Assembly (NCBI GenBank): GCA_026314275.1 | Contig: CP111109.1 | Location: forward strand, 1,860,001 to 1,924,000 | Length of the DNA stretch: 64,000 bases | Reading direction: 5' to 3' | Source of the DNA: JAGOEY01 sp017997515 | GTDB lineage: Bacteria; Pseudomonadota; Gammaproteobacteria; Burkholderiales; Burkholderiaceae_C | Shown here: positions 35,361-43,732 of the stretch, in pieces | Numbering within the stretch: the first letter of the stretch is position 1 | Layout: each line of letters opens with the position of its first letter | Translations under genes and position numbers: made by a program | The notes under the pieces: model-generated | Seen by the model: only the letters and a program-made list of their open reading frames with translations | Told to the model about the DNA's origin: nothing | Database searches by the model: none

Positions 35361-36053
35361 ATGCGAATCCTGGTAGTCGAAGACGATGTCGGTATTGCCG
35401 ACGGCCTGCAGGCCAACCTGCAGCAGCGGGGGTATGCCGTGGACTGGTGTGACACGGTGGCGCATGCCTGGGCCGCATTACAGGCCGAGCCTTTTGATGC
35501 AGTGCTGCTGGACCTGGGCCTGCCCGACGGCGACGGCGGCACCCTGCTGCAGCGGCTGCGCCAGGCCAGCGCCGCGCCCGGTGGTTTGCCTGCGCCCGAC
35601 ACCCCCGTGCTGATCATGACCGCCCGCGACGAAGTGCAGCAGCGTATTGCGGGGCTGGACCTCGGGGCTGATGACTACCTGGTCAAACCCTTTGATGTGG
35701 ACGAGCTGGAGGCCCGCCTGCGTGCGCTGCTGCGGCGTGCGGCGGGGCGTTCACACCCCGTCATTCGCCATGGCGCGCTGGAGATTGACCCGGCCGCGCA
35801 CACCGTGCTGCAGGCCGGTGTGCCGGTGGAGCTGTCGCCGCGTGAATTTGCCGTGCTGCTGGTGCTGCTGGAGTCGCGCGGGCGGGTGCAGTCGCGCCAG
35901 CAGCTGGAGGCGCGGCTGTACAACTGGCAGGACGCGATCGAAAGCAATGCGCTGGAGGTGCACATCCACCACCTGCGGCGCAAGCTGGGCAGCACACTCA
36001 TCCACACCATGCGGGGTGTGGGGTACTTCATTCCCCGGGACGAAGCGGCATGA
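35361..36053 (+). CDS. OmpR-type response regulator (QseB/TctD-like)
   Basis: A 230-aa regulator. The receiver domain has VVEDDVGIADGL, the acceptor aspartate in VLLDLGLPDGDG, IMTARDE and the lysine in DYLVKPFDVDEL. The C-terminal winged helix of the OmpR type shows LSPREFAVLLVLLESRGRVQS and LEVHIHHLRRKLG...VRGVGYF-like sequence. ATG 35361 is the natural start. The sensor kinase gene overlaps by 4 nt (ATGA). The pair is QseBC/TctDE-like; the signal and targets are unknown. Confidence 0.92.
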   Translation: MRILVVEDDVGIADGLQANLQQRGYAVDWCDTVAHAWAALQAEPFDAVLLDLGLPDGDGGTLLQRLRQASAAPGGLPAPDTPVLIMTARDEVQQRIAGLDLGADDYLVKPFDVDELEARLRALLRRAAGRSHPVIRHGALEIDPAAHTVLQAGVPVELSPREFAVLLVLLESRGRVQSRQQLEARLYNWQDAIESNALEVHIHHLRRKLGSTLIHTMRGVGYFIPRDEAA

Positions 36054-37414
36054 GCACACCCACAGCGTCCACCTCTTCCACTGCGGCGGCCTCATCGGCT
36101 GGCCCGTCCCTCACCGGCCGTCTGCTGCTTTGGGCGCTGGGGGCTTTGCTGGTGGTCTGGCTCAGTTTTGTGGTGATGGGTTACCGCACCGGCATTGAAG
36201 AGGCGGACGAACTCACCGACGGCCACCTGGCCAGCGTGGCGTCGGTGCTGCTGAGCCTGCGCTCGGTGGAGTTTGTCGCGCCCGGCAGTGCGGCACCGCG
36301 CATGAATATGCCGGGCCTGAAAAGCCACGACTACCAGCAGTCGCTCAGCGTGGCGCTGTGGGACGCCGATGGCCGCCTGATCGGCAGCAGTGGTGCGGCG
36401 GATCCTCCGGCGTTTGACACGGCCGAAGGTTTTGCCGACCTGCAGCTGGGCGCGGCCCAAACCCGATGGCGCAGTTTTGCGCAGTGGGACGCGGCCCACG
36501 AACGTAAGGTGATGGTGCTGCTGAACCTGCAGGAGCGTGATGACCTGGCCGAAGACATTGCCGGGCAGCTGATTGAGCCCGGCATGTGGCTGCTGCCCGT
36601 GGTGGCGCTGGCGCTGGGGCTGGCCATCTGGCGCGGCTTGCGGCCGCTGTATGTGCTGTCCGACGATGTGGCGCAGCTGGACGTGGGGCGGGCGCAGCGG
36701 CTGCCCGCACGCCATGCGATGCGCGAATTCAACTCTGTTGTGGGCTCCATCAACAGCCTGGTGGACCAGCAAAGTGCCGCGCTGCAACGTGAGCGCCGTC
36801 TGGCCAATGAGGTGGCGCACGAGCTGCGCACGCCGCTGTCATCGATTGCGCTGCAGGCCAGCGCGCTGGCCGGTGACTTGTCGCCCGACGACCGTGCCCG
36901 CGCCCAGTCGCGTATCGGCGCCGATGCGCTGCGTGCCGGGCATGTGCTGAACCAGCTGCTGGCCCTGGCCCGCACCAGCCGGGCCGAGTTACACGAAGCC
37001 GCCGTGCCGCTGGACCTGGTGGCGTTGGCGCAGGAAGTGAGTGCGGGTTTTGCGCAAAAAGCCTGGGAGCGCCAGGACGAGATTGCGGTCACCGGGCCGG
37101 CCACTTTGCCCTTACAAGGCCACCCGCTGCTGCTGGAGCTGGCCCTGCGCAACCTGCTGGACAACGCGATCAAACACACGCCCCCCGGCACCCAGATCGA
37201 GGTGCAGCTGGGCAGTGACGCGGGCGGGCCCTGGCTGCAAGTCTGTGACAACGGTGGGCGGGGTGCGCTACAGGCCTCCCCGGCTGTCGACAGCCTGCGC
37301 CTGGGCCATGAAATCATCGCCCGCGTGGCCGAGGTGCATGGGGCCGTATTCGGGCCTGTGGCAGCGCCTGCGCCCTTTACCACCTGCTTTCGGTTGGGTT
37401 TTGGGAACTATTAA
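36050..37414 (+). CDS. Sensor histidine kinase (QseC/TctE-like)
   Basis: A 454-aa kinase with a first membrane helix at about 22-45, a periplasmic sensor region, a second helix near 180-200 and a HAMP-like linker. The dimerisation/phospho-acceptor box is NEVAHELRTPLSSIALQ and the N box is NLLDNAIKHTPPG. The later ATP-lid boxes are short and unusual: VCDNGGRG stands in place of DxGxG, and the usual GLGL box reads LRLGHEI. It overlaps the response regulator gene (ATGA). A family A repeat begins at its stop codon. Confidence 0.9.
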   Translation: MSTPTASTSSTAAASSAGPSLTGRLLLWALGALLVVWLSFVVMGYRTGIEEADELTDGHLASVASVLLSLRSVEFVAPGSAAPRMNMPGLKSHDYQQSLSVALWDADGRLIGSSGAADPPAFDTAEGFADLQLGAAQTRWRSFAQWDAAHERKVMVLLNLQERDDLAEDIAGQLIEPGMWLLPVVALALGLAIWRGLRPLYVLSDDVAQLDVGRAQRLPARHAMREFNSVVGSINSLVDQQSAALQRERRLANEVAHELRTPLSSIALQASALAGDLSPDDRARAQSRIGADALRAGHVLNQLLALARTSRAELHEAAVPLDLVALAQEVSAGFAQKAWERQDEIAVTGPATLPLQGHPLLLELALRNLLDNAIKHTPPGTQIEVQLGSDAGGPWLQVCDNGGRGALQASPAVDSLRLGHEIIARVAEVHGAVFGPVAAPAPFTTCFRLGFGNY

Positions 37415-37506
37415 CCCCCAGGCTTCGCTGTCGCTCTCGCCAACCCCCTTCCAGGGGGCGACACCAGCGGCCTGGCAGAGCCAGCTCCGCGGTGTCTGCT
37501 TGAAGG
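37414..37506 (+). repeat. Family A repeat, copy 7
   Basis: The element starts at the last base of the kinase stop codon (TAA then CCCCCAGG), in the same orientation. The second stem is CCCCC TTCCA GGGGG, and the large hairpin (37460-37496) has GACACC/GGTGTC and CTGGC/GCCAG around AGA. The remaining ~170 nt before fba hold no clear element. Confidence 0.88.
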
Positions 37507-37679
37507 ATTGCGCACGCTTCATACAGCGTGATGCAGTGCGTTGGCCGAGTAGTTACGTTTTTTGGTACAAGTTCCACGCCCGCAGCCGGGTAAAATCGGA
37601 AGAGTTACCACGCGGTTACAGCGGTTTTCTGGCCCTTCCGCACCCCTTCCCCAACCCCACTTCAACGGATCTTCTCACC

Positions 37680-38744
37680 ATGGCACTCGTCTCGATGCGC
37701 GAACTGCTGGACCACGCAGCCGCCAACGGCTACGGCATTCCGGCTTTTAACGTCAACAACCTCGAACAGGTGCAAGCCGTCATGGCTGCCGCCGACGAGG
37801 TGGGTGCCCCCGTCATCCTGCAGGCCAGCGCCGGTGCCCGCAAATACGCGGGTGAGCCCTTCATCAAACACCTGATCCAGGCCGCCGCCGAGATGTACCC
37901 CCACATCCCGCTGGTGATGCACCAGGACCATGGCACCTCCCCCGAAATCTGCCAGGGCGCGCTGAACCTGGGCTTTGGCTCGGTGATGATGGACGGCTCG
38001 CTGATGTCCGACGGCAAGACGCCTGCATCGTTCGAATACAACGTCGACGTCACGCAAAAAGTCGTCGCCATGGCCCACAAGATCGGTGCGACGGTCGAGG
38101 GTGAACTCGGCTGCCTGGGCAACCTGGAGACCGGTGAAGCCGGTGAAGAAGATGGCGTGGGCGCCGAAGGCAAGCTGGACCACAGCCAGATGCTGACCGA
38201 CCCCGAAGAAGCCGCCCAGTTCGTCAAGGCCACGCAGCTCGACGCGCTGGCCATCGCCATCGGCACCAGCCACGGCGCGTACAAGTTCAGCCGTCCCCCT
38301 ACAGGCGACATCTTGGCCATCAGCCGCGTGAAAGAAATCCACGCGCGTATCCCCAACACCCACCTGGTGATGCACGGCTCCAGCAGCGTGCCGCAGGACC
38401 TGCTGGCCATCATCAACCAGTACGGCGGCAAGATGAAAGAGACCTACGGCGTGCCCGTCTCCGAAATCCAGGAAGCCATCAAGTACGGCGTGCGCAAGAT
38501 CAACATCGACACCGACATTCGCCTGGCCATGACCGGCGCGGTGCGCAAGTTCCTGGCCGAGAACCCCGACAAGTTCGACGCCCGCGAATGGCTCAAGCCT
38601 GCCCGTGAAGCCGCCAAACAGATCTGCAAGCAGCGTTACCTCGAATTCGGTTGCGAAGGCCAGGGCAGCAAGATCCAGGGCGTGAGCCTGCAGGACATGG
38701 CGGCCAAATATGCCAATGGCACGCTGGCGCAGGTCGTTCAGTAA
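37680..38744 (+). CDS. fba: Fructose-bisphosphate aldolase, class II
   Basis: A 354-aa zinc-dependent aldolase that interconverts fructose 1,6-bisphosphate with dihydroxyacetone phosphate and glyceraldehyde 3-phosphate. The family signatures are VMHQDHGTSPE (zinc-ligand His), GSVMMDGSLM, GELGCLGNLETG and the substrate-binding GTSHGAYKF, HGSSSVPQ and INIDTDIRLA. It is the Calvin-cycle-type subclass. ATG 37680 (MALVSMRELLDHAAANGYG) is the canonical start, although the frame is open far upstream. A family B repeat and a terminator follow. Confidence 0.95.
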   Translation: MALVSMRELLDHAAANGYGIPAFNVNNLEQVQAVMAAADEVGAPVILQASAGARKYAGEPFIKHLIQAAAEMYPHIPLVMHQDHGTSPEICQGALNLGFGSVMMDGSLMSDGKTPASFEYNVDVTQKVVAMAHKIGATVEGELGCLGNLETGEAGEEDGVGAEGKLDHSQMLTDPEEAAQFVKATQLDALAIAIGTSHGAYKFSRPPTGDILAISRVKEIHARIPNTHLVMHGSSSVPQDLLAIINQYGGKMKETYGVPVSEIQEAIKYGVRKINIDTDIRLAMTGAVRKFLAENPDKFDAREWLKPAREAAKQICKQRYLEFGCEGQGSKIQGVSLQDMAAKYANGTLAQVVQ

Positions 38745-38747
38745 CAA

Positions 38748-38809
38748 AATAGGGCTCTAGCGCCCGTCCAGCGTGCGCCAAAAGCTATTTATTTAATAGC
38801 AAACAAAGC
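38748..38809 (+). repeat. Family B short repeat, after fba
   Basis: AAAATAGGGCTCTAGCGCCC, then TGCGCCAAAAGCTATT and ending AATAGCAAACAAAGC. It follows the fba stop codon by 3 nt and is nearly identical in plan to the copy at 11838. Confidence 0.65.
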
Positions 38810-38847
38810 ACTCTTCAGGCTTGCGATAATTGGTGCGAATAGTGCGA

Positions 38848-38875
38848 AGCCCGCTCTCCATTCAGCGGGCTTTTT
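38848..38875 (+). terminator. Rho-independent terminator after fba
   Basis: Stem AGCCCGCT/AGCGGGCT with loop CTCCATTC and a T-rich tail, about 100 nt after the fba stop and 30 nt before purC. purC must therefore have its own promoter in the short remaining gap or overlapping the stem. Confidence 0.85.
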
Positions 38876-38905
38876 CTTTTTTGGGTTTTCGAAGTTTCTG
38901 ACGCC

Positions 38906-39799
38906 ATGACCACTGCCTTGCACACCTCCAGCCTGACCTCCCTGCCGCTGCTTGCCCGTGGCAAGGTGCGTGACAACTACGCCGTGGGCGACGACCGCAT
39001 CCTGATGGTTGCAAGCGACCGCCTCAGCGCCTTTGACGTCATCATGGGTGAGCCCATTTCCGGCAAGGGCATTTTGCTCACGCAAATGGCGCTGTTCTGG
39101 TTCGACAAACTGGGCCACCTGTGCCCCAACCACCTGACCGGCGACGCGCCCGAAAGTGTGGTCACCCCCGAAGAAGTGGCCCAGGTGAAAGACCGCTCCA
39201 TGCTGGTCAAACGCCTCAAGCCCATCCCCGTCGAAGCCGTGGTGCGCGGCTACCTGGCCGGCAGCGGCTGGCAGGAATACCAGGCCAGCCAGTCGGTGTG
39301 TGGTGTGCCCCTGCCAGCGGGCCTGACCAACGCAGCCAAGCTGCCCGCACCCATCTTCACGCCCGCCGCCAAGGCCGCGATGGGTGAACACGACGAAAAC
39401 ATCACCTTCGCGCAGATGGAGGCCATCACCGGCCCCGCGCTGGCCGCACAGATCCGCGACATCAGCATCCGCATCTACGAAGCAGCGGCTGCCATCGCAC
39501 TGGAAAAAGGCATGATCATTGCCGACACCAAGTTCGAGTTTGGCCTGGACTCCGATGGCACGCTGGTGCTGATGGACGAAGTGCTGACCCCCGACAGCTC
39601 GCGCTACTGGCCGGTCGAAGGTTACGCCGACGCCCTGCGCACCGGTGCCAACCCGCCCAGCTACGACAAACAGTTCGTGCGCGACTGGCTGGAGACCCAG
39701 GCCTGGGACAAAACCCCGCCTGCGCCGCGTCTGCCGAACGAAGTGGTGGCCAAGACGGCAGCCAAATACCGCGAAGCGCTGGACCGGCTCACGGCCTGA
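38906..39799 (+). CDS. purC: Phosphoribosylaminoimidazole-succinocarboxamide synthase
   Basis: A 297-aa enzyme of purine synthesis that joins aspartate to CAIR. Motifs present are LARGKVRDNYAVGDDRILMVASDRLSAFDV, VRGYLAGSGWQEYQ and the catalytic ADTKFEFGLDSDG, followed by DEVLTPDSSRYWP. It is of the long, eukaryote-like form common in Burkholderiales. A strong terminator follows. purE and purK, which act one step earlier, lie about 2 kb downstream. Confidence 0.96.
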   Translation: MTTALHTSSLTSLPLLARGKVRDNYAVGDDRILMVASDRLSAFDVIMGEPISGKGILLTQMALFWFDKLGHLCPNHLTGDAPESVVTPEEVAQVKDRSMLVKRLKPIPVEAVVRGYLAGSGWQEYQASQSVCGVPLPAGLTNAAKLPAPIFTPAAKAAMGEHDENITFAQMEAITGPALAAQIRDISIRIYEAAAAIALEKGMIIADTKFEFGLDSDGTLVLMDEVLTPDSSRYWPVEGYADALRTGANPPSYDKQFVRDWLETQAWDKTPPAPRLPNEVVAKTAAKYREALDRLTA

Positions 39800-39821
39800 T
39801 CCCGCACCTGCACACCCAACA

Positions 39822-39857
39822 AAAAGGCCCGTTTCCTGCAAAGGAAACGGGCCTTTT
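39822..39857. terminator. Bidirectional terminator between purC and the NlpE-META gene
   Basis: A perfect 16-bp stem AAAAGGCCCGTTTCCT/AGGAAACGGGCCTTTT with a 4-nt loop; A and T runs on the two sides allow function on both strands. It serves purC (+) and the convergent gene ending at 39889 (-). Confidence 0.92.
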
Positions 39858-39888
39858 GTGTGTGGGTTTCGGGCGGCGGCGTGGGCGC

Positions 39889-40923
39889 TTATTTGGTAGG
39901 GGCTGTCGCCGCTTCAAACTGCGCCAGCACCTCCCCCTTCTCGCCCAGCAGGTCCAGGTGGGAGACGTCTGCCATGCGGTAACGGCGGGTCTGGTGCAGC
40001 GCGTCAAAGAAGGCCACTTCCAGCAGGGTTTTGTCGTTTTCGGCGCAGGCCATACGCGTGGACACGATGCCGGTCAACACCACTTTGTCGGCGGCTTCGC
40101 GCTGGAAGCTGCCGGCAAAACGGTTACACCCGCCCGAGCCGGTGATACGTTGCTCGCCGGGCTCCAGCACAAAGTGCGGCAGGCGCTGCAGGTCGTCCGG
40201 GTGGGCCAGGGCGGTGCCCAGCGCGGGGCCACGGCCCACACGCACCAGTTTCCAGAAGGTGGCTTCCAGTGCACCGTTGCCTGCCGGTGCAGCCCAGGCG
40301 GTGGCTGCGGGCGCGTAGGGGCCGGGCGGGGTGTTGCTGGTCAACACCCGCTGCAGCTGGTGCTGCCCGCCGTCCAGCGGTTTGCCTTCAATGCCCAGTT
40401 GCACCAGGGTGTTGCGGTCCTTGATGGCGTACAGCGCGGGCATGTTGCCGCCGCCCAGGATCAGGCGGCCATAGTCGTAGGACAGGCGCCAGGGGCCACT
40501 TTCGAGCGGGGTTTGCGCCAGGCTGTTGACGGTCTGGCGGTGGAGTTCGTAGGTGCCACGTGTGGCGTCACCCTCGGCGCCCTGCAGGCGCAGCTCATAG
40601 GCCATACCTGCGGTGCATTCGGCACAGGCCAGGGCCAGGGTGCCGTTGAAGGCGGCGGGTAAAGGCAGCAGCGCATCGGCCGATCCGGCCTTGGCATGTA
40701 TCGGGGCGGTGGCCGCTGCAGCAGCCGTGGCTTTGCGGCCACCGCTGCGGGCTTTGGGTGCGGTCGTGGCTTTTTTGCCGGAGGCCGCTTTGGCGCTGGA
40801 CTTGGCGGCGGGCGCGGCATTGGCAGCGGGGGCCATGGCCAGGCCCAGGGCCAACAGCAGTCCGGCGCTCAGTCCGGTCCACCAGCGGCGGGCCACCGCA
40901 GGGGTGAAGCTTGCGGCGGCCAT
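39889..40923 (-). CDS. Exported NlpE-like plus META/HslJ-domain protein
   Basis: A 344-aa exported protein. The signal peptide (about 1-36, ending ANAAPAAK) is followed by an Ala/Lys-rich linker. An NlpE-like domain (about 95-190) begins with LALACAECTAGMAYELRL, which keeps the two cysteines. The C-terminal META (HslJ) domain shows GSGGCNRFAGSF and STRMACAEN. Such domains occur in envelope stress and metal resistance proteins; the function here is not known. Its ATG overlaps the thioredoxin gene stop codon by one base (TGATG), so the two are translated together. Confidence 0.8.
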   Translation of the reverse strand: MAAASFTPAVARRWWTGLSAGLLLALGLAMAPAANAAPAAKSSAKAASGKKATTAPKARSGGRKATAAAAATAPIHAKAGSADALLPLPAAFNGTLALACAECTAGMAYELRLQGAEGDATRGTYELHRQTVNSLAQTPLESGPWRLSYDYGRLILGGGNMPALYAIKDRNTLVQLGIEGKPLDGGQHQLQRVLTSNTPPGPYAPAATAWAAPAGNGALEATFWKLVRVGRGPALGTALAHPDDLQRLPHFVLEPGEQRITGSGGCNRFAGSFQREAADKVVLTGIVSTRMACAENDKTLLEVAFFDALHQTRRYRMADVSHLDLLGEKGEVLAQFEAATAPTK

Positions 40924-41831
40924 CAGCTCAGGATCACCGAGCTGAGACGGCGGCGGTACGTGCTGACCACAGGATCGTCCGGCGGAATCTGCCCGTCGGC
41001 CACCTTCACCTTGGGCGGCTCGATCAGCTCCAGGATAGCCACATAGGTCTTGCGGGCCAGGTCGTCGCTCCAGGCCTTGTCGCGCATCAGGATGTCGAGC
41101 AGCTCGTCCATCGCGTCGGTCCAGCGCTGGGCGGCGATCAGCAGGCGGGCGCGGCCGAAGCGGGCATCAAAATCACGCTTGTTGGCTGCAATTTGTGCAT
41201 CAAATGCAGCCTGTGCGCCCGCTGCATCTGCGTGGGTAGCTGCGAAATCAATAGCATGCATCCAGCGTTGCAGCGCGTCGAACTTGCGCACGGTGGCGGC
41301 TTTGGCAATCACCGGGGCAAACGCTACCTTGGCGTCGTCATCGCGGCCCAGTTGCAGCAACAGCTTGATGTAGTCAAAACGTGCATCGTCATTGGCCGGG
41401 TCGGTGGCCACGGCGTGTTGCAGCTTCTCCAGCGCGGTGTCGGTGTCGCCTTCTGCCAGGGCGTCCTGGGCTTCTTCTTCCTCGACCAGGGCTTCGGCCT
41501 CTTCGGCGCTGGGCACGTGTTTGTCGAGAAATTCGCGCACCTGGCCTTCGGGCAGCGCGCCCTGGAAGCCGTCCACGGGCTGGCCGTTGACGAGCAGGAT
41601 GCAGGTCGGGATGCTGCGGATGCCAAACGCACCGGCCAGCTGCTGCTCCTGGTCGGAGTCGATCTTCACGAGTTTGAAGCGGCCTTCATAGGCGACCTCC
41701 AGCTTCTCCAGGATGGGGCCCAAGGTCTTGCACGGTGCACACCAGGGTGCCCAGAAGTCCACCAGCACGGGCGTGGACATGGAGGCGGCAATGACCTCTG
41801 TTTCAAAGTTTTCAACGGTCACATCAATCAT
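40923..41831 (-). CDS. Thioredoxin-TPR co-chaperone (YbbN/CnoX-like)
   Basis: A 302-aa protein with an N-terminal thioredoxin domain (residues 1-110) and a C-terminal TPR-like helical domain. The active-site motif is WAPWCAPCK, so the redox CxxC is kept, unlike E. coli CnoX. The linker is acidic (SAEEAEALVEEEEAQDALAEGD). The family protects clients from oxidative damage and passes them to chaperones. The start at 41831 (MIDVTVENFETEV) is chosen; the open frame upstream is the family A repeat. It is followed by the NlpE-META gene (TGATG). A stretch near 41180-41262 resembles family B. Confidence 0.9.
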   Translation of the reverse strand: MIDVTVENFETEVIAASMSTPVLVDFWAPWCAPCKTLGPILEKLEVAYEGRFKLVKIDSDQEQQLAGAFGIRSIPTCILLVNGQPVDGFQGALPEGQVREFLDKHVPSAEEAEALVEEEEAQDALAEGDTDTALEKLQHAVATDPANDDARFDYIKLLLQLGRDDDAKVAFAPVIAKAATVRKFDALQRWMHAIDFAATHADAAGAQAAFDAQIAANKRDFDARFGRARLLIAAQRWTDAMDELLDILMRDKAWSDDLARKTYVAILELIEPPKVKVADGQIPPDDPVVSTYRRRLSSVILS

Positions 41832-41869
41832 GGGCGGCACTCTCCGGGGGCAAAAACGTAAAATTGGAA

Positions 41870-41969
41870 CACCCCCAGGCTGCGCGGACTGCGTTCCGCT
41901 TCTCCTTCCCCCTTGCAGGGGGCGACGCCTGCGGACTGGCAGAGCCAGATCCGCGGTGTCTGCTGGAAG
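41870..41969 (+). repeat. Family A repeat, copy 8 (not after a stop codon)
   Basis: CACCCCCAGGCTGCGCGGA begins between the divergent thioredoxin and purE genes, so it follows no stop codon on its strand. The large hairpin (41924-41960) has GACGCC/GGTGTC with one G-U pair and CTGGC/GCCAG around AGA. It lies in the purE leader region or promoter. Confidence 0.85.
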
Positions 41970-42001
41970 GGGTGTGCGCTGCGGGTGTGGGTACAAATTT
42001 G

Positions 42002-42016
42002 GATCAGCTTCTGATC
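42002..42016. promoter_or_regulatory. Inverted repeat GATCAG CTT CTGATC before purE
   Basis: A perfect 6-bp inverted repeat with a 3-nt centre, 20 nt upstream of the purE ATG and just before its AGGA ribosome site. It could be an operator or a leader hairpin. PurR-type sites are longer, so I do not assign a regulator. Confidence 0.35.
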
Positions 42017-42036
42017 AACAGCAGGAATTTAACTTA

Positions 42037-42531
42037 ATGTCATCTATTCAAATCGGCGTCGTGATGGGCTCCAGCTCCGACTGGGACACCATGCAGCACG
42101 CGGTGCAGATTCTCCAGCAATTTGGCATCAGCCATGAGGCCCGTGTGGTCTCGGCCCACCGCATGCCTGACGACATGTTTGCCTACGCCGAATCGGCTGC
42201 CGGGCGCGGCCTGCGCGCCATCATCGCTGGTGCGGGTGGTGCCGCGCATCTGCCAGGCATGCTGGCCTCCAAAACCACCGTGCCGGTACTGGGTGTGCCG
42301 GTGGCCACGCGCCACCTGCAGGGTGTGGATTCGCTGCACAGTATCGTTCAAATGCCCAAGGGCATCCCCGTCGCCACATTTGCCATCGGCACGGCCGGTG
42401 CAGCCAACGCGGCGTTGTTTGCCGTGGCCATGCTGGCATTGGACAACCCGCGCCTGCGCACGCAGCTGGACACCTTTCGGGCCCAGCAGACGGAACTGGC
42501 GCGCGGCATGACACTCCCACCTGCACCATGA
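42037..42531 (+). CDS. purE: N5-carboxyaminoimidazole ribonucleotide mutase
   Basis: A 164-aa class I PurE that rearranges N5-CAIR to CAIR. The phosphate-binding motif GVVMGSSSDWDTM and the catalytic segment VVSAHRMPDDM are clear, as is IIAGAGGAAHLPGMLA. AGGA precedes the ATG at a suitable distance. purK overlaps by 4 nt (ATGA), so PurK and PurE are made together, as expected for consecutive steps. The frame is open long upstream but the start is unambiguous. Confidence 0.96.
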   Translation: MSSIQIGVVMGSSSDWDTMQHAVQILQQFGISHEARVVSAHRMPDDMFAYAESAAGRGLRAIIAGAGGAAHLPGMLASKTTVPVLGVPVATRHLQGVDSLHSIVQMPKGIPVATFAIGTAGAANAALFAVAMLALDNPRLRTQLDTFRAQQTELARGMTLPPAP

Positions 42532-43724
42532 GCACCAACACCACTTCCGGCCCATCCACCCCGGCCATCCTGCCCGGCGCGGGCGAAACCACGCTGGGTG
42601 TGGTCGGCGGCGGCCAGCTGGGGCGCATGTTTGTGCACGCCGCCCAGAGCATGGGCTACTTCACCGCCGTGCTGGACCCGGACCCAGCCAGCCCCGCCGG
42701 CCGGGTGAGCCACCACCATGTCCACGCCGACTACATGGACGCTGACGGCCTGGCCCGCTTGGGCAACCTGTGCAGCGCCATCACCACCGAGTTCGAGAAC
42801 GTGCCCGCGGCGGCACTCACGCTGCTGGCCGCGTTCTGCCCCGTGGCACCTGCCGCCGCCGCCGTGGCCATTGCCCAAGACCGTGCCGCTGAAAAGGCCC
42901 ACTTCGTCGGCTGTGGTGTGCCCTGTGCGCCCTACGCCGTGATCGACACCGCCGAGCAACTGGCCGCGGTGGCCGACGATTTGCTGCCCGGCATCCTCAA
43001 AACCACACGTATGGGCTACGACGGCAAGGGGCAGGTGCGGGTGCGCACGCGCACCGAGCTGGTCGAGGCCTGGCAGGGGCTGAACGGTGTGCCCTGTGTG
43101 CTGGAAAAAATGCTGCCCCTGGCCGCCGAATGTTCGGTGATCGTGGCGCGTGGGCGTGACGGCCAGATGGTGCACTTCCCGCCGCAGCGCAACCTGCACC
43201 GCGACGGCATCCTGGCGGTGACCGAGGTTGATGCCTCCAATATGCCTCCAGCGCTTGCAGAGCAAGCGGTTGCAGCTGCGAAATCCATAGCAAGCGGCCT
43301 GCAGTACGTGGGTGTGTTGTGTGTCGAGTTTTTTGTGCTCGACGATGGCAGCCTCGTGGTCAACGAGATCGCCCCGCGCCCACACAACAGCGGCCACTAC
43401 ACCATCGACGCCTGCGACGTGTCGCAGTTTGACCTGCAGGTGCGGGCCATGGTGGGCTTGCCGCTGGTGCAGCCGCGCCAGCACAGCCCCGCCGCTATGC
43501 TGAACCTGCTGGGTGACCTGTGGCTGCGTGCCGGTGACCAGCCCGTGACCCCGCCGTGGGACCAGGTGCTGGCGCTGCCCGGCGTACACCTGCACCTGTA
43601 CGGCAAACTCAAGCCTGGCCGGGGCCGCAAGATGGGCCACCTGAACATCATCGGTGCCACGGCCGCGGACGTGCGCCGGGTGGCGCTGCAGGCCGCGCAG
43701 TTGCTGGGCATCGACCCGTTTTGA
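42528..43724 (+). CDS. purK: 5-(carboxyamino)imidazole ribonucleotide synthase
   Basis: A 398-aa ATP-grasp enzyme that carboxylates AIR using bicarbonate and ATP. The N terminus shows LGVVGGGQLGRMFVHAA; the ATP-grasp core shows GILKTTRMGYDGKGQ and YVGVLCVEFFV, and the active site VNEIAPRPHNSGHYTID. It overlaps purE by 4 nt. A stretch at 43233-43291 (SNMPPALAEQAVAAAKSIA) resembles family B in DNA sequence, but the protein is normal there. The tsaC gene follows 8 nt after the stop codon. Confidence 0.95.
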   Translation: MSTNTTSGPSTPAILPGAGETTLGVVGGGQLGRMFVHAAQSMGYFTAVLDPDPASPAGRVSHHHVHADYMDADGLARLGNLCSAITTEFENVPAAALTLLAAFCPVAPAAAAVAIAQDRAAEKAHFVGCGVPCAPYAVIDTAEQLAAVADDLLPGILKTTRMGYDGKGQVRVRTRTELVEAWQGLNGVPCVLEKMLPLAAECSVIVARGRDGQMVHFPPQRNLHRDGILAVTEVDASNMPPALAEQAVAAAKSIASGLQYVGVLCVEFFVLDDGSLVVNEIAPRPHNSGHYTIDACDVSQFDLQVRAMVGLPLVQPRQHSPAAMLNLLGDLWLRAGDQPVTPPWDQVLALPGVHLHLYGKLKPGRGRKMGHLNIIGATAADVRRVALQAAQLLGIDPF

Positions 43725-43732
43725 GCCCCCCC

